From NCBI GenBank assembly GCA_040219295.1, contig JAVJST010000005.1, forward strand, positions 806,001-870,000: 64,000 nt of DNA. Direction: 5' to 3'. A program made the translations under genes and the position numbers. Position 1 is the first letter of the stretch. Each line of letters opens with the position of its first letter. This document shows, piece after piece, positions 44,186-52,338 of this stretch. The notes under the pieces are model-generated. The model saw only the letters and a program-made list of their open reading frames with translations. It was not told the DNA's origin and made no database searches. Source of the stretch: JAVJST01 sp040219295 (GTDB taxonomy: Bacteria; Pseudomonadota; Alphaproteobacteria; Rhodospirillales; Casp-alpha2).

Positions 44186-44845
44186 ATGCCCCCGAAAACA
44201 CATCCTGGCGTGTCGAAGCTGGTTCGCCATTGCGCCTACATGAAGAGCGTTCGGGACCTCTACGGTGCGCCGCCGCCCCGCTTGCTGGAGCCGGGCTTTC
44301 CGGCGTTACTGCGGATCATCGTGGACCAGCAAGTTTCGACCCATGCAGGCGCCGCGATCTGGCGCAAGCTCGAGAGCAACCTCAAGGGCAAGATCGAGCC
44401 AAAGTCGATCATCCGTGCCGGTGAGGATCTGCTGCGGGGCTCTGGTTTCAGCCGCGGCAAGACGCGGTATGCCTTAGGCCTCTCCGAAGCGATCGTCCAA
44501 GGCGATCTTGATCTCGACGGGCTTGTCAAACTCGACGACGCGGCGGCGCAGTCCGAACTCGTTAAGATCAAAGGCATTGGCCGATGGACCGCAGAGATCT
44601 ACCTTATGTTCTCGCTTGGGCGTCCGGATATCATGCCGTCGGGTGACCTCGCACTTCAGGTCGCCGCCGGAACTCTTCTGGGCATGGATGAACGTCCATC
44701 AATTAAGGATCTGGATGCGATCGCTGAAAGGTGGCGGCCGTACCGGTCGACGGCCGCGGTGATGCTGTGGCATTACTATCGGCACACCAAGGCGGGTGGT
44801 GGCGGAGAACCGGCGCGGCAATATTCCCGCCAGCGACAGAGCTAA
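44186..44845 (+). CDS. AlkA-type DNA-3-methyladenine glycosylase
   Basis: 219 residues of the HhH-GPD superfamily. The hairpin motif LVKIKGIGRWTAEIYLMFSL is followed by the Gly/Pro loop and the catalytic Asp in RPDIMPSGDLALQVAAG. The early helix PALLRIIVDQQVSTHAGAAI is typical of AlkA/MagIII relatives. No Cys cluster for 4Fe-4S. It excises alkylated bases. It lacks the N-terminal extra domain of E. coli AlkA, so is closer to the short AlkA2 type. Confidence 0.92.
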   Translation: MPPKTHPGVSKLVRHCAYMKSVRDLYGAPPPRLLEPGFPALLRIIVDQQVSTHAGAAIWRKLESNLKGKIEPKSIIRAGEDLLRGSGFSRGKTRYALGLSEAIVQGDLDLDGLVKLDDAAAQSELVKIKGIGRWTAEIYLMFSLGRPDIMPSGDLALQVAAGTLLGMDERPSIKDLDAIAERWRPYRSTAAVMLWHYYRHTKAGGGGEPARQYSRQRQS

Positions 44846-44990
44846 GGCAGGCAATACGACCATCCCGTTTGTGACGGTGATCGTAAATTCTGCGTCGTGT
44901 CTGACGAAGGACATTGCCGCCGAAACCGGCAGTGTTCTACATCGTCGGGCTCAGAGCAGCCGGTTTTCTTGCAAAGAATGGGGGATCGCC

Positions 44991-46223
44991 ATGTCGGTTC
45001 GTATCGAGGATCTGATGGCCCGGCGTCAGCCCGGATTTTCACTGGAACAGTCGTTTTATGTGGACGAGGGCGTGTTCCGGACGGACATGGAACGGGTCGT
45101 TCGCCCTCAATGGCTCATGGTGGATCACGTCAGCCGAATTCCGAATGCCGGCGATTACTTCCTCTACAAGATCGGTCGCGACGAGATCATTGTCGTTCGC
45201 GGACAAGATCTCGAAGTTCGTGCGTTCTACAACGTTTGCCGCCACCGCGGATCGCGGATCTGCCGGGCTGAAGAAGGCAATATACGTCTGCTGAGCTGCC
45301 CCTATCATGCCTGGAGCTACGATCTCAAAGGTGCCTTGCGTTCGGCGCGGCTCATGCCGGAGGACTTCGATCCGTCGTCGTATGGCCTGCATCGCTGCAA
45401 TCTTCAGGTCGCCGAAGGGATGATTTTCATCAACCTCAGCGACAATCCGCCGGACTTCGAGGCCTTCATCGGTCCACTCCGGCCCTACATGAAATTGCAC
45501 GGCATTGCGGAAGCGAAGATCGCTCACCGAGGCGCCTATCCGACCGATGCAAACTGGAAGCTCGTACTCGAAAACTTTTTCGAATGCTACCACTGCCAGC
45601 CGGCGCACAAGGAGTATTGCCAGGTCCATTCGCCGGGTTACGTGCTGGCGTACGGGGGTGGTCGCGGGTCGGGTCCGGAGGAGGCGGAGAAGGCCTATCA
45701 GCCGGAGATGGACAAGTTCTTCGAGCGGGCGAAAGCCCTGGGCCACCCGACAGGAAGCTGGTCGGAGATTGGCGAGCAGGGCATGTTCCGCGGCTGTGAC
45801 CGGATGCCGATCAAGGAAGGCTGGCTGTCGGAAACCGAGGATGGGACGCCCGCGGGCCCGCTGATGGGACAGTTCAATGACTGGGATGGCGGATACACGT
45901 CCGTGTTCTTTGGGCCGTTTTCGACGATGTTGATGACCAACGACTTCGCCACGGTGTTCAGGTTCACGCCCGTTTCGCCTCTTTACACCGAGGTCGATCT
46001 GTTCTGGCTTGTCAGCCCCGACGCCACGCCCGGCGAAAACCTCGACGTCAATAAGATGATCTGGATGTGGGACGTGACGACCATCGCCGACAAACGGATC
46101 ATTGAGGACAACCAGGCGGGGGTCCTGTCCAGCCGTTATCAGCCGGGACCGTACTCGCGCCATGAAAAGGGCGTCGAAATGCTGGTGAACTGGTACTTCG
46201 ACCAACTCCGCACCGCCGCCTGA
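44991..46223 (+). CDS. Rieske-type ring-hydroxylating/demethylating oxygenase, alpha subunit
   Basis: ATG 44991 follows GGGGGATCGCC; 410 residues. The Rieske cluster ligands are CRHRGSRIC and LSCPYHAWSY near residues 84-110. The mononuclear iron site reads WKLVLENFFECYHCQPAHKE near 200 with a later Asp in WDVTTIADKRIIEDN. The Glu-Cys-Tyr-His style resembles the glycine-betaine/stachydrine/quaternary-amine demethylase subgroup rather than benzene dioxygenases. No reductase or ferredoxin gene is adjacent, so the partner must be elsewhere. Substrate not proven. An upstream in-frame extension has no family match. Confidence 0.88.
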   Translation: MSVRIEDLMARRQPGFSLEQSFYVDEGVFRTDMERVVRPQWLMVDHVSRIPNAGDYFLYKIGRDEIIVVRGQDLEVRAFYNVCRHRGSRICRAEEGNIRLLSCPYHAWSYDLKGALRSARLMPEDFDPSSYGLHRCNLQVAEGMIFINLSDNPPDFEAFIGPLRPYMKLHGIAEAKIAHRGAYPTDANWKLVLENFFECYHCQPAHKEYCQVHSPGYVLAYGGGRGSGPEEAEKAYQPEMDKFFERAKALGHPTGSWSEIGEQGMFRGCDRMPIKEGWLSETEDGTPAGPLMGQFNDWDGGYTSVFFGPFSTMLMTNDFATVFRFTPVSPLYTEVDLFWLVSPDATPGENLDVNKMIWMWDVTTIADKRIIEDNQAGVLSSRYQPGPYSRHEKGVEMLVNWYFDQLRTAA

Positions 46224-46288
46224 GCGCCCTTTGCCGGGCCGATCGAACCGGTTAGACTCGGTCCGACCGAGCTGTCTGGAGAGTTGCA

Positions 46289-46654
46289 GTGCCATTCATC
46301 ATCCGTGACGAAAGCGGCGCCATTGCTGGCGTGTTCAATCAACCTGTCGAGGGCGGCGAGGAAGTCGCCGACGATAATGCCGAGTTCGTCGAGTTTGTTC
46401 GCACCACGGCGCCCGCTGCCGAGTTCGACGAACAATGGGTCAACTCCGACCTTGGCCTCGCGCGTGTCATGGAGGATCTGATCGACATCCTGATCGAAAG
46501 GAACGTCATCAATTTCACTGACTTCCCGGATGGCGCGCAGAAGAAACTCCTGGAACGGCGCGGCTTCCGCAAGGAGTTCGCCTATGTCGCGACACTGTTC
46601 GGCACGCCCGACGACGAGGAAGAGTCGAGCAGCGGTCAAAGCGAGTATCTCTGA
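46289..46654 (+). CDS. Conserved small acidic protein of unknown function
   Basis: 121 residues from GTG 46289, with GGAGAG nine bases upstream. The sequence MPFIIRDESGAIAGVFNQPV then alternates acidic helices (ARVMEDLIDILIERNVINFT, DFPDGAQKKLLERRGFRKEF) and ends in an acidic Ser-rich tail. Proteins of this type are sometimes labelled tryptophan-synthase-beta-like in alphaproteobacteria, without enzymatic basis. It is three bases before the subtilisin-like gene and may share its transcript. Confidence 0.75.
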   Translation: MPFIIRDESGAIAGVFNQPVEGGEEVADDNAEFVEFVRTTAPAAEFDEQWVNSDLGLARVMEDLIDILIERNVINFTDFPDGAQKKLLERRGFRKEFAYVATLFGTPDDEEESSSGQSEYL

Positions 46655-46657
46655 AGA

Positions 46658-47938
46658 ATGTGCCGCGTTGCGGCCTTCGTGATCTACATGATCGCAAGCG
46701 CGGCTGCCGGGAAGGCAACCGCCGCCGCCGACGGTACGATCGATCAGCTGCGGTCGACCGTTGTTGCCGTCTGCGAACATGGCCTGTCGGACGCGGGTGA
46801 CCTGGCCTCACCGATCGGGCCCCATACCGGTATCGAGGATCGCGGCGCCGTCGACACGGCATTCTATCGCACGGTCACGTTCGGCGATGGCTATTGGTCG
46901 GCATCGGTTCAGTTGACGGCGTTTGCCGGGACGTTGCGCCGCGTACGGGGCGAGCTGTCCAGGAAGTTCAACTCCGGAGCGATGCTTCCCGTTCTGTTGA
47001 TCGACGCCGCCGGCGACTGCGCCGTCATGCACGGGCGACGGCTTGAATACGGTAACGACGACACGGTCGATCGGCTGGTTCATCTCGGACCCGATCTTAC
47101 CGAGACAGGCGGGGTCGACGTCCTCGATCCGCCGCTGCCGGACGGACGCGACCCCGGCGGCATTGCCGTGGCGCACATCGACAGCGGCGTGAACTATGAA
47201 CTTGCCCATATCGCCGAACGGCTGGCGCGCGATGCCGAGGGCAGGATTCTCGGTTTCGATTTCTGGGACATGGACGGCCGACCGTTCGATTTCGATACGT
47301 CGCGCTCACCGTTCTTTCCAATCCGACACGGCACAGCCGTTGCCAGCATTCTACTGCGTGAGGCCCCCGGCAGCAGGCTGATCCCGTTCCGCTATCCGCG
47401 GCCCGACATGAGCCGCATGGCCGACATTGTCGAGGCTGTCGCGGCAGCCGGCGCGCGGATCGTCATGATGCCGCTGGGTAGCAGATCGGCAGACGAATGG
47501 TCGGCATTCGCGAATGCCGCGCGGCGCCATCCGGGCATGTTGTTCGTGGTGTCGGCCGGAAACGAAGGACGGAACATCGATGAACAGCCGCTCTACCCGG
47601 CATCATTCGAGCTTGAGAACCTCGTCGTCGTCACTTCGTCGGACGGTTTCGGAAGGTTGGCGCCGGGATCGAACTGGGGAACCGGCGCCGTCGATCTGAT
47701 GGTTCCCGGTGAGAAGGTTCCGACGACGGATCACCGCGGCGCCACGGTTAATGCGTCCGGGTCGAGCTTCGCCGTTCCGCGAATCGCGGCCCTGAGCGCG
47801 CGGCTACTGGCGCGTCACCCCGACTGGCAGGCGCCGGAGCTTATCGAAGCCTTGAAGGCGCGCAGCGGGACGCCGATGGAACGCGGCGGATCGCCGGTGC
47901 GCTGGGGATGGATTCCGAACCCGGCGGACGACGGCTAG
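46658..47938 (+). CDS. Secreted subtilisin-like (S8) serine protease
   Basis: 426 residues with an N-terminal signal (about 1-24). The catalytic triad is complete: Asp175 in VAHIDSGVN, His224 in RHGTAVASIL, Ser370 in NASGSSFAVPRIAAL; the oxyanion Asn302 is in VVSAGNEGRN. The 150 residues before the domain have two Cys and could be a propeptide or binding region. It differs from classic subtilisins by GSS in place of GTS. Convergent with the trypsin-like gene, whose stop codon shares the same CTAG. Confidence 0.88.
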   Translation: MCRVAAFVIYMIASAAAGKATAAADGTIDQLRSTVVAVCEHGLSDAGDLASPIGPHTGIEDRGAVDTAFYRTVTFGDGYWSASVQLTAFAGTLRRVRGELSRKFNSGAMLPVLLIDAAGDCAVMHGRRLEYGNDDTVDRLVHLGPDLTETGGVDVLDPPLPDGRDPGGIAVAHIDSGVNYELAHIAERLARDAEGRILGFDFWDMDGRPFDFDTSRSPFFPIRHGTAVASILLREAPGSRLIPFRYPRPDMSRMADIVEAVAAAGARIVMMPLGSRSADEWSAFANAARRHPGMLFVVSAGNEGRNIDEQPLYPASFELENLVVVTSSDGFGRLAPGSNWGTGAVDLMVPGEKVPTTDHRGATVNASGSSFAVPRIAALSARLLARHPDWQAPELIEALKARSGTPMERGGSPVRWGWIPNPADDG

Positions 47939-49044
47939 CGGGGCTCGGGCCGGGGTGGCGGCGCCTCGATGAACCTTTCCGCCATCGACACCAGATTGGG
48001 GTTGGTCCGTCGCAGGGTTTCGAGCGCCGCTCGCGCCATTTCGGTATCGCCCGCCCAGGTGCCGGCCTGAATGGCGAGGCGCACGACCTGCGGGTCCTCG
48101 GGGATATGTTCCAGCAGGAACCGCAAGTGTGGCAGTTCGTCCTCATAGCGTGCCGCGATGTGGTAGGTCGTGGCCAGCCCGAGCCGGCCGTTGAGTGTAT
48201 GTGGATCTTGCTCCAGCGAAGCCTCGAAGAGTGCGATCGATTCGTCGAACAGGCCGCGCGTTCCCAGGGCCTGCGCGGCATTGTCGAAGTACTGACGGTT
48301 GCCCGTTCGGCGGCACGCCGTGGCAACGGCTTTGGCGTCTTGCGGCGTCATCGCGGCGGCGGGATCGCGAAACGCGTCGAGCGTCAGGGTGCAGATGCGG
48401 ATTGCGGCATCGATCTCCGCATCCTGGTCGACAAAATCTTGACCGCTCATCTCCCGAAGGGTGGCAATGGTTGTCGCCGGGATGGCTTCGTCGCGGCCCT
48501 CGCCGCCGGAGGCGATGATCGCCATCAAACGCCCCGCATCGTCGACCAGCGCGCCGCCGCTGTTGCCCGGCTGGCTGTAGGCGGAATGGTGCAGGCGGGC
48601 AAGCGGCTTTCCCGGCGCCGGCAACAGGGTCACGGTTCCCGGATCGTAGGCCCGGACCGTACCGAACGAGACGTCGACACCGATCGTGAAGAGTGTTGCG
48701 TCGGGATCAATCTCGGAGACCTCCAGGACTGGTCCGGGCGGCAGGTCATAAGCGTGCAGCAAGACGATATCGCCCGGGTAGGCGCTCGGTACCGGGATCG
48801 CCCTGGTCCGGGTTCCGTTCGGCAGGAACACGACGACCTCGTCGCTGTCGGCAATCACGTGCCGGGCACTGACCAGCATTTCTTCACCGATCCGGACGGC
48901 GCTGCCCACCGGATCAAACGCTGATATGGGGAAGACTGCCGCTCGGGCGTCGCAGACGGGCGCCGGTGCGGTGCACGTCGGCTGTTGCGCCCGGGCGGGC
49001 AACAGAACCAGCAGACATACAGCGAAAGACAGGAACAGTCTCAT
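47935..49044 (-). CDS. Trypsin-like serine protease with C-terminal TPR repeats
   Basis: ATG 49044 (AGGA eight bases upstream; ATG 49053 also possible) gives 369 residues. Signal peptide about 1-20 (ARAQQ), then a chymotrypsin-fold domain with His62 (VSARHVIAD), Asp92 (YPGDIVLLHA) and Ser162 (SQPGNSGGALVDD). From about residue 215 the protein is helical with TPR-like units (AAQALGTRGLFDESIALFEA and LNGRLGLATTYHIAARYEDE). The combination suggests a periplasmic protease with a docking module. Divergent from the S1C gene across about 95 bases. Confidence 0.85.
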   Translation of the reverse strand: MRLFLSFAVCLLVLLPARAQQPTCTAPAPVCDARAAVFPISAFDPVGSAVRIGEEMLVSARHVIADSDEVVVFLPNGTRTRAIPVPSAYPGDIVLLHAYDLPPGPVLEVSEIDPDATLFTIGVDVSFGTVRAYDPGTVTLLPAPGKPLARLHHSAYSQPGNSGGALVDDAGRLMAIIASGGEGRDEAIPATTIATLREMSGQDFVDQDAEIDAAIRICTLTLDAFRDPAAAMTPQDAKAVATACRRTGNRQYFDNAAQALGTRGLFDESIALFEASLEQDPHTLNGRLGLATTYHIAARYEDELPHLRFLLEHIPEDPQVVRLAIQAGTWAGDTEMARAALETLRRTNPNLVSMAERFIEAPPPRPEPR

Positions 49045-49140
49045 GATCACCATCCTGACGCCGGCGACGCGGAGCGCAAGGCCGGTTTACGCCTGTGTGG
49101 GCGTGGACTAGCCTCTCCGGGTGCCGACGTCTGAACGGAG

Positions 49141-49863
49141 GTGTTTCGCTTGATCCCACTGACGGCCATTGCGCGATGGGCGGCCTTTGCCTTTTCGGTC
49201 GCGGTCCTCATGACAGGCCAGGCGGAGGCTGAACATGCCGAGACTGCGTGGGCCAAGGCCTCACCGTCGGTCGTGTCGGTGTTGCCGACATGGCCAGGAT
49301 ACGACAAGCCCGGTTTCGGCGCACCCATCGGTACCGCACCGGAGGGGTCAGGCGTCGCGGTGCTTGAGCCCGGCTTGATCCTCACGGCGGCGCACGTCGT
49401 GGTGAAGGCGACATCTGTCCAGGTGCGCGACAGCAAAGGATCGATCTACGACGCTGAAATCCTGGCAATTGACGGTGCCGCCGACCTCGCCCTTCTGCGG
49501 ACACCCGTGCCAGTTCCGCCCATTGTTTTGGCGGTGGACCGGCCCTCGCCGGGGGTGCATGCCTGCATCATCGCCAATGCCTTTGGGCTCGGGCTGTCGA
49601 TCACCTGCGGGGTGGTATCCGCCGAGCGCCAAAGCGGCATCGGGTTCAATCCGCTCGAGGATTTCATCCAGACCGATGCGGCGGCCAACCCGGGATCCTC
49701 CGGTGGCGCGCTGGTCAACGACGAGGGCGAACTGACCGGTCTGCTCAGCGCCATCTTCACCAAGGAATCGGATGCCAACGCCGGCGTCAATTTCGCGGCG
49801 TCTGCGGATCTCCTGCGCGAACGTTTGCCGCGCCTGATGAAACGTGCCGGGCTGACGGACTGA
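49141..49863 (+). CDS. S1C-type serine protease without PDZ domain
   Basis: 240 residues with a signal peptide (about 1-31, ending AEAEH). The DegP-like core has His85 (LTAAHVVVKA), Asp115 (GAADLALLRT) and Ser187 (NPGSSGGALVNDEG). Unlike DegP/DegS there is no PDZ domain after the protease core; the protein ends soon after NAGVNFAASADLL. It could be a stand-alone periplasmic protease. Third exported serine protease in 3.2 kb. Confidence 0.85.
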   Translation: MFRLIPLTAIARWAAFAFSVAVLMTGQAEAEHAETAWAKASPSVVSVLPTWPGYDKPGFGAPIGTAPEGSGVAVLEPGLILTAAHVVVKATSVQVRDSKGSIYDAEILAIDGAADLALLRTPVPVPPIVLAVDRPSPGVHACIIANAFGLGLSITCGVVSAERQSGIGFNPLEDFIQTDAAANPGSSGGALVNDEGELTGLLSAIFTKESDANAGVNFAASADLLRERLPRLMKRAGLTD

Positions 49864-49867
49864 GCGA

Positions 49868-50974
49868 TCAGCCGGCGAGGGCGTCGGCCCGAGTCTTCAT
49901 GATACGTTCAATCGCGGCGGCGAGATGCTCCGTGTGTTCCGGCATGTAGCCGATCGGATCGTCCAGCATGGCGTCCTCGTTCAAGACCCCTTCTAGGGTC
50001 GTGTGCAGGCAGTACGCGGCATAGCTGATTGCGTAACCGCCTTCCTGGACCAGCACGAGTTTGCCGCCCGCAAGCTCGTCCGCGAGACCGCGGGCGCGGC
50101 GGCCAAGCTCGCGGAACCCGGCCATAGTCACCGTCTGGCGACCGTTGGGGTCGAACTGGCTGGCGTCCTGGCCGGCGGCGATGAACACGATCTCGGGTGC
50201 AAACAAGCGGACCGCCGGAGCGACGATCTCGTCGAAGGCCCGCGTATAGGCGGTATCGCCGCTTCCGTAGGGCAATGGCACATTGAGGTTGGCGCCTTTA
50301 CCTGCGCCGCTGCCGATCTCATCAGCACCCCCTGTTTGGGTGTGCGTCGGACCCCAGGCGCCGTGGTCCATGTGCACCGAGACGGTCAGCACGTCAGGAT
50401 CGGTATAGAAACCCTCCTGCGTGCCGTTACCGTGATGCACGTCCCAATCGATAACGCAGGCCCGCTTCATCCCTTTTCGGCGCAGGACCTCGATGGCGAC
50501 GCCGATATTGTTGACGAAACAATAGCCGTCGGTCATCGCCGGTTGCGCGTGGTGACCCGGGGGGCGGGCCATCGCATAGGCGATATCGCCAGTTCCGCTC
50601 CAGACATGATCGGCGGCTGCGACGGCGAGCCCGGCCGCGGTCTTGATGACGGGCCAGCTGCCGGGTCCGAACACCGTGGTGCCGGTTGAGCGGTTGCCCT
50701 GATCGGCCGGGATCGCTGCGAGTTTGGCGATATAATCGGCGTCGTGGAATAGGGTCAACTGGTCGTCGCCCGCCGGCGGTGCGCAGTGCCAGTCAAGCCG
50801 GCCCGCGATTGGCCCGCGGCGCAGGACGGATTCCATGTTGCGTATCCGTTCGCCATTTTCCGGATGGCGTTCGGCAACGTCCAGATAGGGTGATGGCGGG
50901 CCTTCGAACAACCCGGTACCGGTGTCGTGGTCGAATACCCTGGCGTCGAAAAATACGGCTATACGGTCGGTCAT
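49868..50974 (-). CDS. Histone deacetylase / acetylpolyamine amidohydrolase family enzyme
   Basis: 368 residues of the arginase/deacetylase fold. The active-site His pair is in ARPPGHHAQPAMTDGYCFVN, the zinc ligands Asp and His in VIDWDVHHGNGTQEGFYTD, and the second Asp in AAGQDASQFDPNGRQTV. The C-terminal GGYAI loop carries the transition-state Tyr. Bacterial members remove acetyl groups from polyamines or other small molecules. Convergent with the S1C gene (four bases between stops). Confidence 0.9.
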   Translation of the reverse strand: MTDRIAVFFDARVFDHDTGTGLFEGPPSPYLDVAERHPENGERIRNMESVLRRGPIAGRLDWHCAPPAGDDQLTLFHDADYIAKLAAIPADQGNRSTGTTVFGPGSWPVIKTAAGLAVAAADHVWSGTGDIAYAMARPPGHHAQPAMTDGYCFVNNIGVAIEVLRRKGMKRACVIDWDVHHGNGTQEGFYTDPDVLTVSVHMDHGAWGPTHTQTGGADEIGSGAGKGANLNVPLPYGSGDTAYTRAFDEIVAPAVRLFAPEIVFIAAGQDASQFDPNGRQTVTMAGFRELGRRARGLADELAGGKLVLVQEGGYAISYAAYCLHTTLEGVLNEDAMLDDPIGYMPEHTEHLAAAIERIMKTRADALAG

Positions 50975-51087
50975 CGCGGGCTCCCTGCGGCATGGTTCGG
51001 ATTGTCACATTTCGGATCGTTGCTTCACGAATACGCGCCACCTAACCTCGCAGCAATATCAAGAATCTGACAGCTTGGAGGCCACCT

Positions 51088-52329
51088 GTGGGACACAACC
51101 GAGACTTAGCCCTCGAGACCTGCCATCCGGAGATGGAGCTTGCCTTCCCGGTTGCGGAGTACGAGGCGCGCCTGCGACGCATTCGCGAACGCATGGATCG
51201 CGACGGCATCGATCTCCTGTGGCTGATGGCGCCCGAGAGCTTGCACTACGTCAGCGGCTACAAGTGCGAATGGTACCAGGCGCAGGGGCCCAAGCAGTGG
51301 CCGGCGACCAGCGGTATTGCGGTTCACCGCGACCATGACCGGTTCATTCTGTTCGATACCCCGAGCGAGAAGATCATGTGCCGGTTCGTCACGTGTTCGA
51401 AGGACACGCGAATCTTCCCGATGGGCACGCGCCGCGACGGCATCGCCTTCATTATCGACGAACTGAAGGCCGAGGGTTGGCTTGCCGGAACCGTTGGTAT
51501 GGAGTTCTTCAGCTACCGCCCGAATCCGGCGATCTCCAAACGGTTTCAGGCGGCGTTCGAGGGGGCGGGGATGAACGTCGCGGATGGCAGCGACGTATTG
51601 CGGGAGCTGCGCTGGATCAAATCCGATGCTGAGATCGCGCTCATGGAGAAGGCGGCCGGGATCACCGATATCGGCCTCGAGGCGGCGCGCAAGGCGATCA
51701 GGCCCGGCGTGACGGAACTCGACGTCTACGGCGAGATCATTCACGCCATGGCCAAGGCCGGCGGCGAGAACCCGGCGATCACGCTGCCAGTGCTGTCGGG
51801 GCCCAAGGCCAACACCGGCCATTCCCTCGCCAGCCGACGTATCATCCGGTCGGGTGAACAGGTCAATGTCGACGTCAGCGGCGTGGTTGAGCGTTACCAC
51901 TGCAACGCAGCACGCGCCTTTCACGTCGGCGAACCGGCGAAGGACGTTCTCGATTTCCACCGCAAAGCGGCCGGCGTGTTCGATGTCATCGCCGGGATGC
52001 TGCGTCCGGGACTACCGGTTGCCGAACTGGTGACGGCGGCCAGGACCTATTACGAGGATGCCGGGATCTGGACGGACGCCTGCTGGGTTGGCGGTTACGA
52101 GTTGGGTATCGGGTTCCCGCCCGACTGGGTTGGCAACTACGTTTACGAGATGTCCGATACCGACACCGATAAGGTGTTCGAGCCGGGCACGGTGGTGAAC
52201 TTCGAGAGTCAGTTCTTCTCGCCGCGCATGACCGGCATCACCTACTACATCGATACGCTGATGTTCAAGAAGGACACCGCGTATCAGCCGGTCAAGGCGC
52301 CACTCGATCTCGTCATCGTTGGCGAATGA
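51088..52329 (+). CDS. M24-family protein, ectoine-hydrolase-like
   Basis: 413 residues from GTG 51088, which follows GGAGGCCACCT. N-terminal creatinase-like domain (VAEYEARLRRIRERMDRDGI) and a C-terminal pita-bread domain (LRWIKSDAEIALMEKAAGIT). Metal-site positions are mostly altered: one Asp kept in VNVDVSG, the second replaced (YHCNAARAFH), the His motif is GYELGIGFPPDW, and Glu is kept in NFESQFF. The GY-LG-GFPPDW pattern recalls the ectoine hydrolase (DoeA/EutD) branch. No ectoine genes are adjacent, so the substrate is open. Confidence 0.82.
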   Translation: MGHNRDLALETCHPEMELAFPVAEYEARLRRIRERMDRDGIDLLWLMAPESLHYVSGYKCEWYQAQGPKQWPATSGIAVHRDHDRFILFDTPSEKIMCRFVTCSKDTRIFPMGTRRDGIAFIIDELKAEGWLAGTVGMEFFSYRPNPAISKRFQAAFEGAGMNVADGSDVLRELRWIKSDAEIALMEKAAGITDIGLEAARKAIRPGVTELDVYGEIIHAMAKAGGENPAITLPVLSGPKANTGHSLASRRIIRSGEQVNVDVSGVVERYHCNAARAFHVGEPAKDVLDFHRKAAGVFDVIAGMLRPGLPVAELVTAARTYYEDAGIWTDACWVGGYELGIGFPPDWVGNYVYEMSDTDTDKVFEPGTVVNFESQFFSPRMTGITYYIDTLMFKKDTAYQPVKAPLDLVIVGE

Positions 52330-52338
52330 TCCGCAGCA

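Noticed and set aside
45039..46295. 418-codon minus-strand open frame
   Set aside because: It is antisense to the Rieske oxygenase, whose cluster and iron motifs are intact; the antisense product has no domain pattern and is an artefact of high-GC codon use.
47908..48924. 338-codon plus-strand open frame
   Set aside because: Runs antisense through the trypsin-like/TPR gene, which has a signal peptide and full catalytic triad.
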